From contig NZ_JAJBZM010000002.1 of the NCBI RefSeq assembly GCF_020567375.1, positions 62,001 to 126,000 of the forward strand: DNA of 64,000 nucleotides, written 5' to 3'. Each line of letters begins with the position of its first letter. Within the stretch, counting starts at the first letter, position 1. This DNA comes from Janibacter melonis (GTDB lineage Bacteria; Actinomycetota; Actinomycetes; Actinomycetales; Dermatophilaceae). A program made the translations under genes and the position numbers. Below, in pieces: positions 1 through 8,242 of this stretch. Below the pieces are notes generated by a model, which was not told the DNA's origin, made no database searches, and saw nothing but the letters and a program-made list of their open reading frames with translations.

Positions 1-1821
1 GAGCAGGCCTTCGCCCTGCTCATCGGCGCCCTCGCGGTCGTCCACACCTCCGACACCGTCTCCGCGGTCCTCCTCGGCGCACCCGGGTCGGCCTCCGCGA
101 GCGTGACGATGCTCGACGGCTACGCCATGGCCCGCAAGGGCGAGGCGAAGCGGGCGCTCTCGCTCGCCTTCCTCTCCTCGATGGCCGGCGGTCTCATCGG
201 CGCGCTCGGCCTCACCCTGGCCATCCCGCTCGCCCGACCGCTCGTCCTCTCCTTCGCCAGCCCCGAGCTCTTCATGCTCACGGTGCTCGGCGTCTCGCTC
301 GCCGCCGTCCTCTCGCGCGGCAACGTCGTCAAGGGCCTCCTCGCCGGTCTGCTCGGCCTGCTGCTCGGCTTCGTCGGCACCTCGCCGACGACCGCCGAGG
401 AGCGCTTCACCGGTGGCAGCCTCTTCCTCGGCGACGGCCTCTCGCTCGTCGCGGTCGCGCTCGGCATCTTCGGCCTGGCCGAGATCGCCTCGCGCGTCGG
501 CCAGCGCACCGTCGACCGCGACATGGTCAGCCTCGGCGGCGGCTGGATGTCGGGCATCAAGGAGTGGGTCACCCACTGGACCCAGGTCATCCGCGGCTCG
601 CTCATCGGCATCTGGGCCGGCGTCCTGCCCGGCGTCGGCGCGACCGCCGGCACCTGGCTCGCCTACGGCCAGGCCGTCGCGACGGCCAAGGACAAGCGCA
701 AGTTCGGCAAGGGCGACCCCCGCGGCATCGTCGGCCCGGAGAGCGCGAACAACTCCGTCGAGGCCGGCGACCTCATCCCGACGCTGCTCTTCGGCATCCC
801 CGGCGGCGTGCCCTCGGCGATGCTCCTCGGCATGCTGCTCACCTACGGCATCCAGCCGGGGCCGGCGATCGTCACCGAGCACCTCAACCTCATGTACCTC
901 ATCGTGTGGTGCTTCGCGATCGCGAGCATCGTCGGCGCCTTCTTGTGCTTCCTCGCCACCCCCGGTCTGGCCAAGCTGACGAAGGTCCCCTTCGCCGTCC
1001 TCGGCGCCGGCCTGCTCGTCATCATGCTGCTCGGCGCCTTCCAGGAGGGTGGCCAGATCGGTGACCTGTGGATCATGGTCGCGCTCGGCGCGGCCGGCTG
1101 GCTGATGAAGGCCACCGACACCCCGCGCGCGCCCTTCCTCATCGGCTTCGTCCTCGCGATCCCGATGGAGCGCTACTACTACCTCACGGACTCGCTCTAC
1201 GACGGCGTCGGCTGGCTGACCCGCCCGGGCGTCCTCGTCTTCCTCGCCGTGCTCGTCGGCCCCCTCGTGTGGGGGCTCGTCAAGCGCACGCGTCGCAACC
1301 GCGACCAGGCGGCCGACCTCGGCCACCGCGGCGAGGCCGACCTGCGTCACGACGACGACGAGGACACCGAGCAGGGCATGCTCAAGGACTCGCCGTGGTC
1401 GCTGGGCTTCGCGGTCCTCACGACCGTCGTCTTCGCGGTCGCCCTCGGGGTCAGCCAGACATTCTCCCCGGAGGCGCGGCTCATGCCCCAGCTCGTGAGC
1501 GCCGGCGGTCTGATCATGGGTCTGGTCCTCGTGTGGGCCGAGCTGCGCACGCGTCGCGACGGGGCGGCCCCTCGCCCCGGGTGGACCCACGACGTGACGA
1601 TCGCGGTGAGGATGTTCGGCGCGATGGCGCTCTTCCTCGTGCTCGTCATGCTCGGCGGCTACCTCGTCGCGGTGACCCTCTTCGTGCCGGGCTTCCTGCT
1701 CTACGTGGCCCGGGCGCGGCCTCGCACCGCGATCGTCTACACACTGGTGCTGTGCCTCGTGCTCGCCGCACTGCCCTCGATCCTGCCCGTGGACCTGCCG
1801 ACCGGTCTGCTGCAGGGCTGA
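1..1821 (+). CDS. Tripartite tricarboxylate transporter permease TctA, fused to a TctB-like tail (5' partial)
   Basis: Large permease of a TTT-type secondary carboxylate transporter in the cytoplasmic membrane, normally working with a small permease (TctB) and a periplasmic binding protein (TctC). The frame is open from base 1, so the N-terminus lies outside the window; the first ATG at 103 is internal. The conserved TctA segment with GAPGSAS and LDGYAMARKG is visible near the beginning, followed by many hydrophobic segments and the GIPGGVPSAMLLG stretch. After a charged linker rich in Asp/Glu (about base 1320-1390), a further four-helix hydrophobic block of about 140 residues resembles TctB. 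A natural A-B fusion is my inference. The stop is 23 bases before the UspA gene, suggesting one transcript. Substrate cannot be read from the sequence. Confidence 0.85.
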   Translation, partial: EQAFALLIGALAVVHTSDTVSAVLLGAPGSASASVTMLDGYAMARKGEAKRALSLAFLSSMAGGLIGALGLTLAIPLARPLVLSFASPELFMLTVLGVSLAAVLSRGNVVKGLLAGLLGLLLGFVGTSPTTAEERFTGGSLFLGDGLSLVAVALGIFGLAEIASRVGQRTVDRDMVSLGGGWMSGIKEWVTHWTQVIRGSLIGIWAGVLPGVGATAGTWLAYGQAVATAKDKRKFGKGDPRGIVGPESANNSVEAGDLIPTLLFGIPGGVPSAMLLGMLLTYGIQPGPAIVTEHLNLMYLIVWCFAIASIVGAFLCFLATPGLAKLTKVPFAVLGAGLLVIMLLGAFQEGGQIGDLWIMVALGAAGWLMKATDTPRAPFLIGFVLAIPMERYYYLTDSLYDGVGWLTRPGVLVFLAVLVGPLVWGLVKRTRRNRDQAADLGHRGEADLRHDDDEDTEQGMLKDSPWSLGFAVLTTVVFAVALGVSQTFSPEARLMPQLVSAGGLIMGLVLVWAELRTRRDGAAPRPGWTHDVTIAVRMFGAMALFLVLVMLGGYLVAVTLFVPGFLLYVARARPRTAIVYTLVLCLVLAALPSILPVDLPTGLLQG

Positions 1822-1844
1822 CCACCACCTGAGAGGACACGCTC

Positions 1845-2222
1845 ATGACCATCGTCGTCGCCTACGCGGACACCCCACCGGGTCACGCCGCGCTGCGGGC
1901 AGCCGCCCGCGAGGCCGTCCTTCGCTCCGAGGAGGTCGTCGTCGTCCCCGCGACCGCGGACCTCGACCCCACGACCGACTCGCTGCGGGCCGTGCTCGAC
2001 GGGGCCGAGGGGCTCGACTCCTCGGGCGTCTCGCTCGAGGTGCGCACCTCGGAGCTGCACGACCCGGCGGACGCCGTCATCCAGGTCGCCCAGCAGCTCG
2101 AGGCCTCGCTCATCTGCCTCGGTCTGCGCCGCCGCTCCCCCGTCGGCAAGCTCCTCATGGGCAGTACCGCCCAGCGGGTCCTGCTCGACGCGACCTGCCC
2201 GGTGCTCGCGGTCAAGCCGTAG
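1845..2222 (+). CDS. Universal stress protein, UspA family
   Basis: Single-domain Usp protein of 125 residues, near the lower end of family length. The C-terminus has the ATP-binding type motif of the family: a Gly, then RRRSPVGK, then LLMGSTAQRVL, ending in the usual hydrophobic strand CPVLAVKP. Such proteins bind ATP or nucleotides and modulate stress responses. The gene follows the TctA gene by 23 bases with an AGAGGA-type ribosome site, so it is probably co-transcribed; UspA partners of carboxylate transporters are common and may act on transporter regulation (inference). Confidence 0.85.
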   Translation: MTIVVAYADTPPGHAALRAAAREAVLRSEEVVVVPATADLDPTTDSLRAVLDGAEGLDSSGVSLEVRTSELHDPADAVIQVAQQLEASLICLGLRRRSPVGKLLMGSTAQRVLLDATCPVLAVKP

Positions 2223-2500
2223 CGCGCGGCTGCCGACGCCCCCTTCGCCCGACCGGGTGGGGGGGGCGTCGCCGTCCCCGTCCCCCTTCGCCCCCTCCCC
2301 TCCCTGCCGCGCTCCTCCCCCTTCGCCGCTCCCCCTTCGCCGAGCACCGCTCGTCGTCCGCGAACCCCGGTCATCGCCGGCCCGCGACGACCGTCCCTCA
2401 CGGACCACGAGCGGGGCTCGGCGCATCGGGGGGGTGTGGCGGAGGGGGGCGGGCGAAGGGGGCGAAGGGGGCGGGCGAAGGGAGGTGGAGGCGGAGGGGG
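2223..2500. terminator. Convergent intergenic region with a very large purine/pyrimidine inverted repeat
   Basis: No gene is visible here. The left part (about 2270-2340) is almost pure C/T with several CCCCTTCG copies; the right part (about 2425-2500) is almost pure G/A with CGAAGGGG copies, so the two can pair. Inside them, 2341-2360 and 2401-2420 form a second, nearly perfect 20-bp stem. The two flanking genes converge, so a bidirectional terminator is the simplest reading. Confidence 0.6.
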
Positions 2501-3184
2501 TCAGCGGGGGCGGGCGGGCGACTCGGGCCAGAACTCGAGCAGGTCGCCTGGGCCGAGGCCGAGCGCGCGCTCGATCTCCGCGGGGGTCGTCTGCTGGAGG
2601 TGGGTCGAGACGTTCGTCGTGAGGTCGCGCCAGTACCCGCGCAGGGTCGACTCCGACAGGTAGAGCTGGGTGCTCAGCTCGGCGTAGGTGAGCCCGCGGG
2701 CGCGACCGGCGAGCACCTGGCGCTGGCGCTGCGAGAGGATCGTCAGGCTCTTGCGGCGCACGAGCACCTCGATGAGCCCGATGATCGCCTGCGGCACGAC
2801 GACCCTCCCGGCCGCCGCGTCGACGAAGGCCTCCTGCGCCTCGGCCGTGGGCGCCGACTTCGAGACGATGCCGGTCGCCCCCGCCGCCATGCACGCCGCG
2901 AGCACGAAGCGGCGCTCCTCCTGGCTGTACACGCACACCCGGTAGCCCGCGTCGACGAGCATCCGCACCGCCGCGACGCCCTGGCGCGCCGAGGGCTGCG
3001 TGCTGTTGACGAGGTGCAGGTCGAGCACGACGACGTCGGCAACCGGCCGGTCCTCGAGCAGCGTCTCTACCCTCGAGTACTGCCCCACGAAGTCGATCCC
3101 CGGCATGAGCGCCGGCATCGACTCGCGGATCACGGTCGCGTCGTCGACGACGAGCGCGCGCACCCGTGGCTGGTCCTGCGTCAT
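2501..3184 (-). CDS. LuxR-type response regulator
   Basis: Two-component transcription regulator of 227 residues. The receiver domain has the acidic pair D14-D15, phospho-acceptor D55 (in VVLDLH) and the conserved Lys in GIVSKSAP; the C-terminal part (about 148-210) is a NarL/FixJ-type helix-turn-helix with LSQRQRQVLAG and YLSESTLRGY. Its start overlaps the stop of the upstream sensor kinase gene by four bases (ATGA), so the two are translationally coupled and form a cognate pair. The signal and target genes are not evident. Confidence 0.9.
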   Translation of the reverse strand: MTQDQPRVRALVVDDATVIRESMPALMPGIDFVGQYSRVETLLEDRPVADVVVLDLHLVNSTQPSARQGVAAVRMLVDAGYRVCVYSQEERRFVLAACMAAGATGIVSKSAPTAEAQEAFVDAAAGRVVVPQAIIGLIEVLVRRKSLTILSQRQRQVLAGRARGLTYAELSTQLYLSESTLRGYWRDLTTNVSTHLQQTTPAEIERALGLGPGDLLEFWPESPARPR

Positions 3185-4437
3185 CCCTGCTCCACCCCGA
3201 TCTCCATGGTGCCCATGCGCACCGTCGTCCCGATCCCGGGCTCGGAGTCGATGTCGACCCCGATCCCCCGGCTGGCGAGCTCGCCGACGACGACGTCGCC
3301 GAGCCCCACCCCCCTGTCCGTCACCTCGGGGTCGAAGCCGACCCCGTCGTCGTGCACCGAGAGCACCCAGCGAAGGGGGGTCCCCTCACCCCCGCGGGCA
3401 GGCCCGTCGTGCGCGTCGTCGTCCCCCTCGTCCGAGTCGAGGTGGACGACGACGAGCGAGGCGGCGGCGTGCTGGCGCACGTTGAGCAGCACGCTCGCGA
3501 GCGCCTGCTCGACCGCCTCGGTGTCCTGCGCCGTCAGGCGGACCTGCGCCCCGAGGTCGAGCGAGGTCTCCAGGCGCAGGTCGACGAAGCGCTCGCACAC
3601 GGCCTGGACCCGGCCGGCGAGGGCGACCTCGCCCTGCGCCGGGGTCGCACCGGGCGCCGGCCCCTGGAGGTAGGCGCGCATCCGGCGCGACTCGACGAGG
3701 GCCTGCTGGCGCAGCCGCTCGCGCGTGCTGTCGTCGACGTCGTCGTCGGTGAGCAGGCGCATCACCGCGGCGCCGTTGTGGATCGCCACCCGGGCGCGGT
3801 GCTCCTCCTCGCGCCGGCCGAGCTCGGCGGCGAGCGCGCGGGCGCGGTCGGCGTCCTGGGCCAGACGCAGGTTGTAGCCGACGAGCAGACGCCCGACGAT
3901 GCCCAGGGCGATGTAGGTGAGCAGGTTGCCCAGGACCGTGCTCGGGTGGGTGCGCGTGCCGTCGGCCATGTACACCGAGGCGGAGGCGACGACCGCGGTC
4001 ATCGCCCCGAGCCACAGGACGTGGCTGCGCAGGGCGCTCGCGGTGAGCAGCACCCCCAGGGCGTACCCGGGCTGGAAGCCCACCCACGTCCCGACGCGGA
4101 AGTCGTCGGGCACGGTGAGCGGCCCGAGGACGAGCAGCACGCAGGCGACGGCGAGGTCGACGGCGGTCCACGCCGTCGACAGCGGTCCGCGGGTGGCGAT
4201 CATCCGCACGCACACCGCGACGGTCATGACGAGAGCAGCCAGCCACGTGAGCGCGGCGGCCCGCTCGTCGGGAGCCACCCGCAGCGCGGAGGTGAAGGAC
4301 GGCGCCATCTGCACGAGCGTGCCGACACGCGCGCCCATGACGAGCAGGGCGATGCCCCACAGCGCCCCGGCCTGAGTCGTCGGCAGCGAGTCCGGCCACC
4401 ACCACCGGCGGCTCGGGGCAGGGCTGTCGTCGGTCAC
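3181..4437 (-). CDS. Membrane sensor histidine kinase
   Basis: The first roughly 190 residues carry about six hydrophobic segments with almost no extracellular domain. A helical region with a candidate phospho-acceptor His in AIHNGAAVMRLL follows, then a HATPase_c domain with N-box LLNVRQHA (N319), G1 box DDGVGF (363-368) and G2 box GVGLG (376-380). The N-box and G1 box are separated by an unusually acidic loop. Overall this is a NarX/DesK-like arrangement, consistent with the NarL-type regulator encoded immediately downstream with an ATGA overlap. Ligand unknown. Confidence 0.88.
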   Translation of the reverse strand: MTDDSPAPSRRWWWPDSLPTTQAGALWGIALLVMGARVGTLVQMAPSFTSALRVAPDERAAALTWLAALVMTVAVCVRMIATRGPLSTAWTAVDLAVACVLLVLGPLTVPDDFRVGTWVGFQPGYALGVLLTASALRSHVLWLGAMTAVVASASVYMADGTRTHPSTVLGNLLTYIALGIVGRLLVGYNLRLAQDADRARALAAELGRREEEHRARVAIHNGAAVMRLLTDDDVDDSTRERLRQQALVESRRMRAYLQGPAPGATPAQGEVALAGRVQAVCERFVDLRLETSLDLGAQVRLTAQDTEAVEQALASVLLNVRQHAAASLVVVHLDSDEGDDDAHDGPARGGEGTPLRWVLSVHDDGVGFDPEVTDRGVGLGDVVVGELASRGIGVDIDSEPGIGTTVRMGTMEIGVEQG

Positions 4438-4573
4438 GCGTCGATGATCCCCGACGGATCACCCCAGGTCACCCCGCGAAAAGCGCGGAGCCCGCCTCCC
4501 GAGCGCGAATCCCGGTGTCAGGTCTGCGATTTCGTGGGGTGTTGCGACGCCGAGGGGTCGACGACACTGGCAG

Positions 4574-4603
4574 CGGTGTGCACCGCTGCAGGGGGCGGTG
4601 CAC
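4574..4603. promoter_or_regulatory. Inverted repeat upstream of the lipoprotein gene
   Basis: GTGCACCGC and GCGGTGCAC flank a short G-rich spacer. The repeat lies in the leader just before the chosen GTG start at 4625, and could be an operator or an mRNA hairpin. No matching regulator is identified. Confidence 0.35.
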
Positions 4604-4624
4604 CCATCTACCGAGAGGCAGCCC

Positions 4625-5290
4625 GTGCAGATCCGCACCGTCACCGCGACCGCCGCCGTCGCCGTCCTGCTCACCGCGTGCGGGGGTGGCGAGTCCGAGA
4701 GCGGCACGACGCAGTCCGCGAGCACGTCGAGCAGCACGAGCGAGAGCACGCCGTCCGAGAGCAGCGCGTCCGAGTCGGAGAGCCCCGAGAGCACCGAGAC
4801 AGAGAGCTCCGAGACCGAGGCCTCCGAGAGCGAGTCGGGCTCGGCCGCCGGCGGCGAGATGGAAGAGGTCGAGGTCGGCGAGAGCGTCGAGGACCCCGAG
4901 CTCGGCAACACCGTCGAGGTGACGAAGATCGTGCGCGACTTCGCCTCGGAGGACTTCGCCAACATCGCCGAGGACGGCGGCGAGATCGTCCTCGTCGAGA
5001 TCGACGCGAAGGCCGGCGACGAGTTCAGCGGCGGCGTCAACGGCCCCTTCACGCTCCGCGCCGACGGCACCGACTCCTCCTCGACGAGCATCGTCGACGA
5101 CGAGCTCGAGGCCGCGGGCATGACCCCCTTCGACGGCCCGAGCCGTGGCGAGGAGGCCACGGGCTGGCTCGCCTTCCAGGTCAACACCCGCGCGGACTCC
5201 TACGAGTTCGTCTACACCCGCCTCGCGGCGAAGGTCATCGGCTCCGACAAGACCTTCCCCAAGGAGGAGTGGACGATCGAGCTCCCGTGA
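4625..5290 (+). CDS. Secreted lipoprotein with Ser/Glu-rich linker and DUF4352-like domain
   Basis: A short signal peptide ends in the lipobox LLTAC, so the mature protein should be lipid-anchored. A linker of about 60 residues consists mainly of Ser, Glu and Thr, followed by a globular domain of about 140 residues with features of telokin-like DUF4352 domains (short strands, conserved VGESVEDPELGNTVEVTKI beginning, end VIGSDKTFPKEEW). I chose the GTG at 4625 because GAGAGG lies at the right spacing and it gives a normal 19-residue signal; an ATG at 4598 is in frame but lies inside a hairpin. A strong terminator follows. Function unknown. Confidence 0.75.
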   Translation: MQIRTVTATAAVAVLLTACGGGESESGTTQSASTSSSTSESTPSESSASESESPESTETESSETEASESESGSAAGGEMEEVEVGESVEDPELGNTVEVTKIVRDFASEDFANIAEDGGEIVLVEIDAKAGDEFSGGVNGPFTLRADGTDSSSTSIVDDELEAAGMTPFDGPSRGEEATGWLAFQVNTRADSYEFVYTRLAAKVIGSDKTFPKEEWTIELP

Positions 5291-5301
5291 GCGAGCGGTG
5301 A

Positions 5302-5335
5302 CGAAGGGGGACCACCGTGAGGTGGTCCCCCTTCG
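5302..5335. terminator. Perfect 15-bp hairpin built on CGAAGGGGG
   Basis: Arms 5302-5316 and 5321-5335 pair perfectly around a GTGA loop. It lies 12 bases past the lipoprotein stop and before fhaA. There is no U-tract, as is common in actinobacteria. Confidence 0.8.
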
Positions 5336-5416
5336 CCCGTCCCAGGCTGCGCCCAGGCTGGTGGTTAGGATCGATGACGCACCCAGCCCGCACGCAGACG
5401 AAGGGAGGGCCTCGGC

Positions 5417-6430
5417 ATGAGTCTCTTCGAGCGCATGGAGCGCAAGCTCGAGCGCACGGTCAACGGCGTCTTCGCCAAGGCCTTCCGCTCCGAGGTCCAG
5501 CCCCTCGAGCTGGCCTCCGCCGTCCGGCGCGCCATGGACGACCGCGCGACCCTCATCGGGCGCGGCCGCACCGCGGTGCCCAACCTCTTCACCATCGAGC
5601 TCTCGCCCGGTGACTACGACCGGCTCACCGAGTACGACGAGGAGCTCGAGGACGAGCTCATCGCCGCGGCCCAGGAGCACGCCGAGACCCAGCGCTACCG
5701 CCCCGGCGGGCCGCTGCAGGTGATCTTCGAGTCCGACGACGAGCTCGAGACGGGTGTCTTCCGGGTGCGCCCGGCGACCGCCCGGCAGCGTGTCGAGGAC
5801 CCCTCGGCGGTGCGGGAGTACCGCGAGGAGTACGTCGAGACCGAGGGCGAGGACTACGACGAGTACTCCGCGCCCGTGCCGCAGGGTCGGGCCCAGGCCC
5901 CGGCCGCCCCCACCCCCGCCCCGGCGCAGGCCGCGCCCTCGGCAGACGAGTGGTGGGACGACGACGTCGAGGACGACGAGTGGGAGGTGCCGACCTCCGC
6001 GCGCGGTGCAGCCGCCGCCCCGGCGCCGGCTCCCGCCCCCGCACGCGCCCCTCAGCCTCGTGCTCCCGAGCCTCGCGCCCCCGAGCCCCGTACCCCGGAG
6101 CCCGCTCGTGCGGCCGCCCGCCGGCCGCGGGTGCAGGACCTGCCCTGGCTCGAGGTCGACGGCGAGCGCTACCCGCTCATGAGCGCCATGACCGTGCTCG
6201 GCCGCGACGAGAGCGCCGACGTCGTCCTCGACGACCCGGGCATCTCCCGCCGCCACGCCGAGGTCCGCGTCACGAACGACGGACCGCACCAGGTCGCCCA
6301 CCTGCGCGACCTCGGCAGCACCAACGGCTCGTACGTCAACGGCGAGCAGGTCGACGCCTGCCCCCTCCACGACGGCGACCGCATCACCGTCGGGCGCACG
6401 AGCGTGATCTTCCGGCTGGCGCGTCGCTGA
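5417..6430 (+). CDS. fhaA: FhaA-like protein (DUF3662 plus FHA domain)
   Basis: 337 residues. The N-terminal DUF3662 domain (about 1-125) begins MSLFERMERKLERTVNGVF; a Pro/Ala-rich disordered linker (about 150-235) follows, then a C-terminal FHA domain (about 250-335) with GRDESADVVL, SRRHAEV and GSTNGSYVNG, the phosphothreonine-binding signature. FhaA docks on phosphorylated MviN/MurJ and Pkn substrates at sites of peptidoglycan synthesis. It is the first gene of the conserved fhaA-fhaB-pstP-rodA-pbpA-pknB block and follows a terminator, so a promoter probably lies in 5336-5416. Confidence 0.93.
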   Translation: MSLFERMERKLERTVNGVFAKAFRSEVQPLELASAVRRAMDDRATLIGRGRTAVPNLFTIELSPGDYDRLTEYDEELEDELIAAAQEHAETQRYRPGGPLQVIFESDDELETGVFRVRPATARQRVEDPSAVREYREEYVETEGEDYDEYSAPVPQGRAQAPAAPTPAPAQAAPSADEWWDDDVEDDEWEVPTSARGAAAAPAPAPAPARAPQPRAPEPRAPEPRTPEPARAAARRPRVQDLPWLEVDGERYPLMSAMTVLGRDESADVVLDDPGISRRHAEVRVTNDGPHQVAHLRDLGSTNGSYVNGEQVDACPLHDGDRITVGRTSVIFRLARR

Positions 6431-6511
6431 GGTTCGACGACTACCCTGCCCACCTGCGGCCACCCGCGCCGCGGCCATCCCGTCCGACCGCGACATCTCG
6501 AGAGGAGCCCC

Positions 6512-6994
6512 ATGAGCGAGCTGACCGTCACCGTGCTGCGCCTCGGCCTGCTCATCCTGCTGTGGGCCTTCGTCCTCTCCCTCGCGGGCGTGCTGCGCTC
6601 CGACCTCTACGGCACGCGCGTCATCGCGCGGCAGGGCTCGGCCTCGAGCCGGCGCTCGCGCAAGGAGAAGCGGGCGGCCGACACGCCGCGCCGCAACCCC
6701 CGCACCCCGACCCACCTCGTCATCACCAGCGGCGCGCTCGCCGGCACCTCGCTGCCGCTGCGCGACAAGGGCGTGCTCATCGGTCGCAACCCCGAGTGCA
6801 CCCTCGTCCTCGACGACGACTTCGCCTCGGGGCGTCACGCCCGGATCATCCGCGGTGACGACGGCTGGTACGTCGAGGACCTCGGCAGCACGAACGGCAC
6901 CTTCATCGGCGAGTTCCGCGTCGGTGAGGCGGTCCCCGTCGAGGCCGGCACGACCGTGCGCATCGGCAAGACCCGCCTCGAGCTGCGGAGCTGA
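6512..6994 (+). CDS. fhaB: FhaB/FipA-like membrane FHA protein
   Basis: 160 residues: one N-terminal transmembrane helix (about 5-27), a basic linker and a C-terminal FHA domain with GRNPECTLVLDDD and GSTNGTFIGE. FHA proteins of this type recognise threonine-phosphorylated partners and link Ser/Thr kinase signalling to division and elongation. GAGAGGAG precedes the ATG by 7-8 bases. The stop is three bases before pstP. Confidence 0.92.
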   Translation: MSELTVTVLRLGLLILLWAFVLSLAGVLRSDLYGTRVIARQGSASSRRSRKEKRAADTPRRNPRTPTHLVITSGALAGTSLPLRDKGVLIGRNPECTLVLDDDFASGRHARIIRGDDGWYVEDLGSTNGTFIGEFRVGEAVPVEAGTTVRIGKTRLELRS

Positions 6995-6997
6995 CGC

Positions 6998-8242
6998 ATG
7001 GCCATCGGACTGAGGTACGCAGCGCGCTCCGACGTCGGGCTGGTCCGCTCGGACAACCAGGACTCGGGGTACGCCGGGCCCCACCTGCTCGTCGTCGCCG
7101 ACGGGATGGGCGGGCACGCCGGGGGCGACATCGCGAGCGCCACGGTGATCACCGAGCTCGTCGAGCTCGACCACGACTCGCTCGGCGCGTCCGAGGCGAG
7201 CGCCCAGCTCGGCAAGGCCATCCGCCGGGCCAACCGCGAGATCGCGCGCATCGCCGAGGAGCGCAAGGAGCTCTCGGGCATGGGCACGACGACGACCGCG
7301 CTCATGCGGGCCCGCAACAAGCTCATCCTCGCCCACATCGGCGACTCCCGCGCCTACCTCCTGCGCGACGGCACCGTCACCCAGATCACGACGGACCACT
7401 CCTTCGTCCAGACCCTCATCGACGAGGGCCGGATCACCGAGGAGGAGGCCTCGACCCACCCCCAGCGCTCGGTCGTCACCCGCGTCCTCACCGGCGACGA
7501 GGACGACGACCCGGACGTCGGCGCCCGCGAGGCCCGTCTCGGCGACCGCTACCTGCTGTGCTCCGACGGCCTGTCCGGCTTCGTCGCCCGCGACACCATC
7601 GCCGAGCAGCTCTCCTCGGGACGCACCCCCGCCGAGACCGCCGACGACCTCGTCGCCCTCGCCCTGCGCGCGGGCGCACCCGACAACGTCACCGTCATCG
7701 TCGCCGACGTCGTCGACAGCGCCGACGGGACCCCGCCCTCGACCCAGCCGCAGGTCGTCGGGTCGGCCTCGATGCGCTCGAGCTCGACGCGCGCCATCCC
7801 GACCACCCCGGCCGAGAAGGCTGCCGCCCTCGTGCGGCCCGAGACCCCCGAGCCCGACCTCGAGCTCGCCGAGGAGGGCTCGACCCGGCGGGGCCGCTGG
7901 CTGCGACGGGTCGCCGCGCTCGGCGTCGTCGCGCTCGTCCTCAGTGCGATCCTCTACGGCGCGTGGGCGTGGACGCAGCAGCAGTACTACATCGCCGGTC
8001 AGGACGGCCGCGTGACGATCTACCGCGGCATCGCCTCCGACCTCGGCCCGATCCCGCTGTCCTCCGCGGTCGAGCAGACCGACGTCATGCTCTCCGACCT
8101 GCCCGACTTCTACCGCAGCAGCATCGAGGAGAGCGTGAGCGTCGACTCCGAGCGCGACGCCCAGAAGAAGGTCGACGACCTGCGCGTCGCCGCGAAGCGG
8201 TGCGCCGAGCTGCGCAGCGAGGGTGAGCCGTGCGGTCGCTGA
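6998..8242 (+). CDS. pstP: PP2C-family Ser/Thr protein phosphatase
   Basis: 414 residues. The cytosolic PP2C domain (about 1-235) shows the metal-binding motifs VVADGMGGHAGGD, GDSRAYLL and APDNVTVIVADV. A Ser/Pro-rich linker, a transmembrane helix (about 300-325) and a small extracellular tail of about 85 residues follow. It reverses phosphorylation by the PknB-type kinase encoded three genes later and its substrates. The 3' end overlaps the next gene by 13 bases. Confidence 0.93.
   Translation: MAIGLRYAARSDVGLVRSDNQDSGYAGPHLLVVADGMGGHAGGDIASATVITELVELDHDSLGASEASAQLGKAIRRANREIARIAEERKELSGMGTTTTALMRARNKLILAHIGDSRAYLLRDGTVTQITTDHSFVQTLIDEGRITEEEASTHPQRSVVTRVLTGDEDDDPDVGAREARLGDRYLLCSDGLSGFVARDTIAEQLSSGRTPAETADDLVALALRAGAPDNVTVIVADVVDSADGTPPSTQPQVVGSASMRSSSTRAIPTTPAEKAAALVRPETPEPDLELAEEGSTRRGRWLRRVAALGVVALVLSAILYGAWAWTQQQYYIAGQDGRVTIYRGIASDLGPIPLSSAVEQTDVMLSDLPDFYRSSIEESVSVDSERDAQKKVDDLRVAAKRCAELRSEGEPCGR

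Noticed and set aside
4598-4624. ATG at 4598 as the lipoprotein start
   Set aside because: It lies in a hairpin without a ribosome site; the GTG at 4625 has GAGAGG and gives a normal signal peptide.
3166-5301. Long plus-strand open frame across the two-component genes
   Set aside because: Arg/His/Pro-rich shadow of the genuine minus-strand genes.
4469-7459. 996-codon minus-strand open frame
   Set aside because: Shadow of fhaA, fhaB and pstP; no domain and wrong codon use.
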